This document shows positions 57,937 to 64,000 of a DNA stretch of 64,000 bases, in pieces (the first letter of the stretch is position 1; each line of letters begins with the position of its first letter). Made by a program: the position numbers and the translations under genes. Location: positions 620,001 through 684,000 of the forward strand of contig OU612072.1 in the NCBI GenBank assembly GCA_914767715.1, written 5' to 3'. Origin of the DNA: Membranipora membranacea (lineage: Eukaryota; Bryozoa; Gymnolaemata; Cheilostomatida; Membraniporidae). The notes below the pieces were generated by a model. The model was not told where the DNA came from, did not search any database, and saw only the letters and a program-made list of their open reading frames with translations.

Positions 57937-58780
57937 ACTATCAAAATCAACCACTCATCTGAATATACAGGAACTGAGTTCTTCAAGGATCAGCAGGACA
58001 ACACGTTGATGATGTAATACCAATTGTTTAAATATACAGTATAGGCAAAGATATATTTAAGTAAACAATCAGAACCATGCTGTCGAAACCTGGGTTCATT
58101 TATTATCCTGTCTGATCAACAATGTTATATAGGACATTAACAATATTGAATTTTTAACTTTACTTATTCTTTTTGGTCATCCTGATTTGACTTATCTCAA
58201 TATATTTATTCACAATATATGGTTGTAGGTCACGTTGAACCAAGTTCACTGAACTGAATGTCAATACTTTTTACCAATTTAGGGGATTTTTCTTTTCATA
58301 GTTACCTCCTTTGATAATTGATAATAAGGTCAAACTTTTGTAAGTTATTTAAGTCATAAAGGGAAACTTTTGCTGTACAAGTGTCTTGGTTTCTGCTAAG
58401 TGAAATTTGTCGGTTTTCTCAGTAATAGACAAAATTGACCAATATGCTTAAAGAATAACTATACAAAGTATTAATCTTCATTTCGATTAAAACAAAAAGG
58501 ACAATAAACCAAATAAAAAAAACCTCATCAGTTGCAACTAAATTCACTGTGAATGGGGTGTGACTAAAGATGAGTATTTTATGCAGCAGTTTTAGATTAT
58601 TTCATTTGCCAGTCAAATCTTTATGTCATTGAAAACCCTGATTGATTGATTGATTGGTTTATTTGTCACTCACATACAAGTATGTTGCGAAATTCGGTGT
58701 TTGATACACTGCTGTTCAAATGGAGCAAAGAGAAAAAAAAAGTACATGAAGAAAAACTGACATCTAATCGTGGGTTGGGT
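57937..58780. other. Receptor C 3' untranslated and intergenic stretch
   Basis: No coding signal. The first AATAAA noted on the plus strand is near 58503, with a second at about 58512. A short GATT repeat is at 58641-58660. Confidence 0.4.
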
Positions 58781-59060
58781 TTAAATAATATTATTGAGGG
58801 ATAAAATCATGTTGAGTAAAAAACTGTCTCTCCCCCATGAAGACCTATATTTTATTGCCCTAGATCTTGCTGATGGAAGCTTTTGTAAACAGTCATTTAT
58901 GAAATGATCATCGTCAAGAATGTAGTTCAGTGTCAGGTTTTTGGTTCTATTATCTATAGTGTCATCAAGGTCACTTATGTTTGGAATATTCAGATTATTA
59001 GCGTCTTTGAAAAACTTTCTCAGTTGTTTCTTATCTTTAGCATAAATGGAGGTGTACAAA
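58781..59060 (-). pseudogene. LINE C-terminal scrap
   Basis: NYILDDDHFINDCLQKLPSA and YRSSWGRDSFLLNMI resemble the extreme C-terminus of L2/CR1-type polymerases. Confidence 0.5.
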
Positions 59061-59109
59061 ACAGGCAGACAGTATGTAAGAATAGAAACAATAAAACTTT
59101 TAACTCCTC

Positions 59110-60350
59110 TGAGAAGCTTTGATAACTCCTACCAAATCTTATCAGTTCACTTCGAGCAATGGTCGTTGCGGAGCGACCCTTCTGGCTACCTAGATATATC
59201 ACTAGTATGTTCTTCATCACAATCTACTGTCCAATATTCAGTGCGCCATCTACATAGAAAGTCAAGGAAGTGGTTGCTAGGTTACATGAAGAGGCAGAAC
59301 GACTAAACCCAGATGCTGCAATCATAGCTTTAGGGGATTTTAATATTGCAAGCATCAAGCTCAGAAGATACAAACAGCACGTAACTTCACCCACTCAAAA
59401 TAGTTAAATCCCTGATAAGTGCTACACTCAACAAAAATTCCATTACAATGACTATAAGTAACAGCACGCTCATGATCGAGAAGCTGAAAGATAAAAACGT
59501 CAACTCTAACATCACTTTCCAGCTTTTTCACACACAAAACACGAGCCGTAACCTCTGGTGGCGATGTATCAACATCAGAAGAAACATCAACTGGTACACC
59601 ACAGGGCTGCATGCTCTCTCCAATTATGTTTACTATGTATGTTGAGACAATGAATGAATCTCAAACCAACTTCTCCATACTGAAATTTGCTGATGATACC
59701 ACCATCCTAGAACATATAAATAGAGGGGAAGACTCAAACATGCATGTCGAAGTCAACAACATCGCCTCCTGGTGTGATAACAAATATATTATTATCAACT
59801 CTAGCAAAACCATAGAACTGCTCTTCACAAATCAACAGCATCAACCCAGACCCACTCACCCTCAAAGAGATTAGCATTGAACGAGTCAAGAAATATAAAT
59901 ACCACCATAGTCACCTCAAACTTAAATTCACAGAGAGTACTAATCTAGTAACAGGTAAACTTAGCAAACGTTTTTATCAAATCTAGATGTAAGCCCTTAG
60001 ACCATCAAGCGAGCCTATGAGGCGTTCATTGAAAGCGTCATCACTTTCCATCTGGCAGTGACCTTCAAACACCTATCAGCATGCCGATGATATTAAAGAT
60101 CTAAATAGTCAAGTCCGTATACCCTCAACTTTAGCGGCGAAAAACTAGCATCCAAATCAATAAATGAACTTTACAAATCTTGACTGAAAAAAAATGCCTT
60201 CGGATGATTCATCTGAATAATCCACCTATGAATTTAGATAATTACCCCTCTGGAGCTTCATTTTACCCAAGCATAGAACAAACCTGAGGAAGTTCTGTTT
60301 TAGACACCAAGCTGTACCTTTTAAACAGATTATTTAAGTAGACATTTTAG
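59110..60350 (+). pseudogene. LINE remnant: endonuclease piece and RT
   Basis: An endonuclease part (FWLPRYITS, RLNPDAAIIALGDFNIA near 59280-59345) is followed by the RT core TPQGCMLSPIMFTMYVE and ILKFADDTTILEH (59611-59874), then AFIESVITFHLAV and C-terminal scraps. An intact FADD box remains, but stops and a deletion between endonuclease and RT make it non-functional. Confidence 0.75.
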
Positions 60351-60761
60351 ATGTTTATTTATATCTTCTTTTTTTTTACCAAGGCGCTCAACCAACGAAT
60401 TATTTTATCAGCAATGACACATTACAACATACATGCATAAAACAACATATTTCTGCTTACTTTCACATTGTTGTCACGGAATGATATGAGAAAATTTAAG
60501 ACCCTGTGGCTTCCTATCCCAGTGTGCAGTATATATTATTTAAAATCTTACTATATAAGTGAAAGAAAAGTGTTACAAATGCAGTAAGAGGTATGTTACA
60601 AATAGAGTAAGACAATTTCAGAGTAAATGATAGTATAGAAACAGTAATATATTCCTATAAATAGTATCCTCTACATTCTCTTAAAAGCCAACAAGCAGTG
60701 TGTACCAGTATCCTTTGAATAATTATGAGATGAAGGGGCGAAAGGAAGTAAATGATGATCA

Positions 60762-61300
60762 TCAACAAAACGTTATCATTTGTTTAGCCATTAATTTGTT
60801 GTTCCAACTGTTTCCACTTGCATCTGCGTCCCTGTCGTTACAAAATTGATCGTAGCCCTCCAATTCAGTTTTACTTATAGCAATTTCAGGTTTTAACCAG
60901 GATTCAGTTATACAGATGATCTGAGATTGATTGTACAGCTGTTTTGTTTTCAATAGTCCATGCAGTTTGTCTAGTTTAGTATAGATTGAGCATTTGTGAG
61001 TTTTATTGCTGGTAGGGGGACTTTACTGTTGCATGTTGAATGACGAACACGAACCCCGGCTCTTTTGCCCCGCTTCCTAGATCATAATAATCCAGGCTCT
61101 ATTTATTTTATCAGCTGTTTATACTGTGAGTTCCATATATTTCTAATATAGTCCTGACTCAGAGAATTTTTTATATCCACGATAGAGTTGTAGTCAGCGT
61201 ATTTTAAGCTCTTCACGCCTTTTGGGTGGCAAATAAGGGTGATTATGAGCAGCAGTAGAATAAACAAAGGCTGCAATACCTGCGCCATTATGTTGACAAT
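60762..61300 (-). pseudogene. LINE endonuclease N-terminal fragment
   Basis: Minus-strand reading gives KCSIYTKLDKLHGL, then IICITESWLKPEIAISKTEL and a QFCNDRD end. The ITESW box is the metal-binding start of the APE endonuclease. Nothing downstream of it remains. Confidence 0.65.
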
Positions 61301-61309
61301 TATGTACAA

Positions 61310-62582
61310 TTACAGACAAAACTCAATCCAATTTAAGGGTTAACAGAGAGCTGAATGAAAGTACAACTGAGAGCCAACTGCCCACTTTATTAAAAGATCT
61401 CAAGAGATTTTTTATACCAAGCTACTAGTTTGGAGAGGTTAATCGTTTTAGGGAAAAATGTAAACAATTGCTTAAAATCTTATTTCCACTACATTAAATC
61501 TTAAAATCAGCCACAGACCAAAGATCTTAAATCCAAGCGATTAATCCTGCTATAGGGAATAATTGGCATGGTCATTAAAGTGAGGCTCTTCAATTTTCAA
61601 ATCCGAGGTAAGTAGTTGAAAAAAAGGTCAGGTAACCACTTTACGACCTGCACAGGTGGAATTTCTGAATATTTATCAAATATTTTATTTCAACTTAAAC
61701 ATATTAATATGTTTGCAACAAATAATGGCGTGATTTTAAACGGAAAAGTCTGATCAGTGGGTAACCTGTCGCTAATTGATCAGTATATCTATCCATGAAA
61801 TAGTCTGCCTGCTGCTTTGAAGACATAAGGACATATACATAAGGTAGTTGCTCACAATGTAGTTATTCTCTTCTACAGACAACAGTGAACCACTTGAACC
61901 TAGGCTCAGGTTCGGTGGCAATGATTCCTTCAATTAAAAAGTTTGGTGCTTCCTGCCCTCAGTCTGTTTGATTTACATAGCAAGATACACCATCGATATT
62001 ATAAAGTTTCGTATTATGAGATCTGACTATGAAATATTTATATCTGCATTGTTACTTTGCAGTAACACTTAAATTACCATATTTCCGAGTTTGTAAGAAG
62101 TCTGAGCTACTTGTCAGTCGCAAAAATGAGTGCTCTGCCCCTGATGGCCCTCTCACATCTCCAACCAGGAATCCGGGGGAGTTAGGCAACTGAAAGATAA
62201 TATTGTAAGATGAATATCTGTGCAGAATTAGATATGATTCTTTCATATAGAAATCTTTCATATGTTGAAGGAAACCAAGTTGAACATAAACGTGTGGTTT
62301 GTGAGCCGCTTGTTATAATTGTTGGAAAAAGGATTTTCAAACATTGTTTATCAACATGTTAACACCCACAGACACAGCCATGCTAAAATTTGGTAAACAA
62401 CTTAATTTGTAATTGAATTCTGTTTAGTCCTACAATCAAATGATTTGCTATGTAGTGCTCGCATATTTACAGGTAGGCATACCAGGAGTCGTTGCTGGCA
62501 TTGGGCTTACAAAACAATGGCTAATAATTTAGGCTAGCGCAATATAATTTTGAATATAATCATGGGCTAAGACCCCTGTAAC
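61310..62582. other. No gene seen
   Basis: AT-rich, short open frames only. Confidence 0.4.
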
Positions 62583-62783
62583 TAGTGCTGTCACTAAGGT
62601 GACAGCTGAAGTCGATTGCACAGCGGTAAATTCATTGTCACATTTACTATAGTCGAAAATCGAAATTGGGACAAGGGTTGGTTGAAAGGGAAGGTGTAAA
62701 TTCGAAAAATCGAAATCGGGAAAATCGATGCCACAATCAGAATCGAGGCAGTCCCAGCCAAATACAAAATCGTGACAGCGCTA
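62583..62783. mobile_element. Candidate hAT-like MITE
   Basis: Left end TAGTGCTGTCAC, inverted right end TAGCGCTGTCAC, 11 of 12 matching. Flanks CCTGTAAC and CCTGTGGG share five of eight bases, an imperfect target duplication. The interior is rich in AATCGAAA repeats, as is common in such elements. Confidence 0.5.
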
Positions 62784-64000
62784 CCTGTGGGTCCTTGCTC
62801 TCTGTATGGCATCACAGCCCTCAACACGGTGAACAATAATATCCTCATGACAGGTAGGTACCATAGTAAATACCTTTCATACTGTGATTTATCTGGATAC
62901 CCAACTAACCATATTGACTTCAAGCTGTTGATGGCATATGGCCAAGGAGCTATTGGTGACTGCATTTGGGAATATTCTAGCTCAAATTAAGCTGCAAAAT
63001 GAAATCCCTCTCATGCCTTCTCTGGTGTTTACCTGATCATAATCGTATATTTTATATCTGATATAATATGCCTCTATAATATCAATACTACTACTATTAG
63101 GGCTTCTTTGAGGGAAGGATTTGGGATTTGAATGTGACATTTATTTTTGCTCAAATCAGAAGCACTGCCCAATCAACTCTTAAACATTTTTCTTGTAAGA
63201 AAGTATGAAAAATTGGTTAAAGTTGGATAACTTCTAGTTCATAATAAGAACAAAATTGTATGAAAATGAGAAGATAACTCTACAGCAACTTAAAGCCAAA
63301 TTACTTTTAATTAACTGAGTTATTGACGCCAAATGAATGGTCTTAATTTTTGGCATATTAACGCATATTCGAAATAATTTTAACTTTAATAAGAAATTTA
63401 GAAAAAGTGTTTTACCATGAATTTTAATATTATTTGCAGAGAGCCCATTTTTGCCCGTGACAACCGCGACATGCATAGTTCTGTACCAACTCTTTTGATG
63501 CACCATGTGCCTTGAAACTTAAGCTGACCGGCTGTGACTGTACCGTGGTAACCTTTCTCCTTTGTATCAAACGGGCAAGTTTCTGTGATTTGCAGATTGA
63601 GGTATACCTGCAGTTTCTTGATAAAGCTTCTTAACAGCCCTATCAATAATTGTTACTGTCGGGGCAAAGGTATCCGCATTGACTAAATTCTCTGCCTGGT
63701 AGAATCAATAAACACTTTCTGTCAAGAGATCAGGATAGTATACAGTAGTAATGTCAAGCCAACAGACAATTTCAGTACGATTCATGGTTTTATTATTGTG
63801 TTTGTCAGTTGCTATTTATTGGCAGATTTTTCCAAAATCAGGAAAATTGTTAATGTCCAGTAGTCGGATGTTGCTAAAGTAGCTATTAATCCCTGTTCTT
63901 CTTAACATAGCGATGTCCTAGATGTCGATCGATTAAGCAGTCCCCTTTGCGCTGGGTCGCTGCTCTCACCAACGCAAACCTCGGACCAACGATAGCTGTA
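62784..64000. other. No firm gene; one weak exon candidate
   Basis: 62818-62853 has an acceptor-like CATCACAG and a good donor ACAG/GTAGGT and reads LNTVNNNILMTG, which recalls a WD-repeat strand. It is too short to name. The rest shows nothing. Confidence 0.2.

Overview
This is a repeat-rich, AT-leaning, intron-bearing animal genome segment. There are no operons and no prokaryotic gene spacing, but there are GT-AG introns, nested LINE, LTR and DNA transposons, and long microsatellites. The Gly/Ala-rich transmembrane style of the receptors and the mix of elements suggest an early-branching marine invertebrate, perhaps a sponge. That placement is an inference; nothing in the window fixes the taxon.

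Host genes. (1) The terminal exon of a plus-strand GRIP-domain golgin lies at 3151-3366. (2) Three members of one immunoglobulin-like receptor family are present, none of which shows up as a single open reading frame. Receptor A (minus, 9534 to 5188) is rebuilt here from nine exons with matching phases: Ig1, Ig2 split over two exons, Ig3, a stalk plus transmembrane exon, three small cytoplasmic exons (one of only 14 nt) and a last exon with ITIM-like tyrosine motifs. Receptor C (plus, 52876 to 57936) has almost the same outer ectodomain and transmembrane segment. Its tail is unrelated, with five tyrosine motifs including an ITAM-like pair. Receptor B (minus, 30931 to 28709) is a diverged and damaged relative. 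A and C therefore look like a candidate inhibitory/activating receptor pair in inverted orientation about 43 kb apart, with signs of recent sequence exchange limited to the membrane-distal half. No signal-peptide exon was located for any of them.

Mobile DNA fills most of the rest. From left to right: a hAT MITE carrying a tRNA-like Pol III unit inside an intron of A (8056-8444, absent from C); a TTAA-flanked MITE (11204-11542); a LINE (12.9-14.2 kb); a Gypsy element (about 16810-23888) inserted into a LINE endonuclease and itself interrupted by a 2.3-kb TIR element; a second Gypsy integrase fragment (24.4-25.7 kb); decayed LINEs (25.9-27.8, 31.8-33.2, 39.3-40.6, 41.4-42.3, 45.2-45.8, 46.7-47.3/51.6-51.7, 52.0-52.75, 58.8-61.3 kb); a gag-only LTR element with perfect 5-bp target duplication (47312-51566) that carries a nested hAT (49040-50863); and an R2-like LINE C-terminus inside the last intron of receptor C (55795-56721). 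A (GTAT)n array of about 550 bp and a roughly 580-bp AGTACAGTA-type minisatellite lie in the middle.

Exon borders, phases, target-site duplications and motif residues were read by eye. Family names rest on motif recognition, not on searches.
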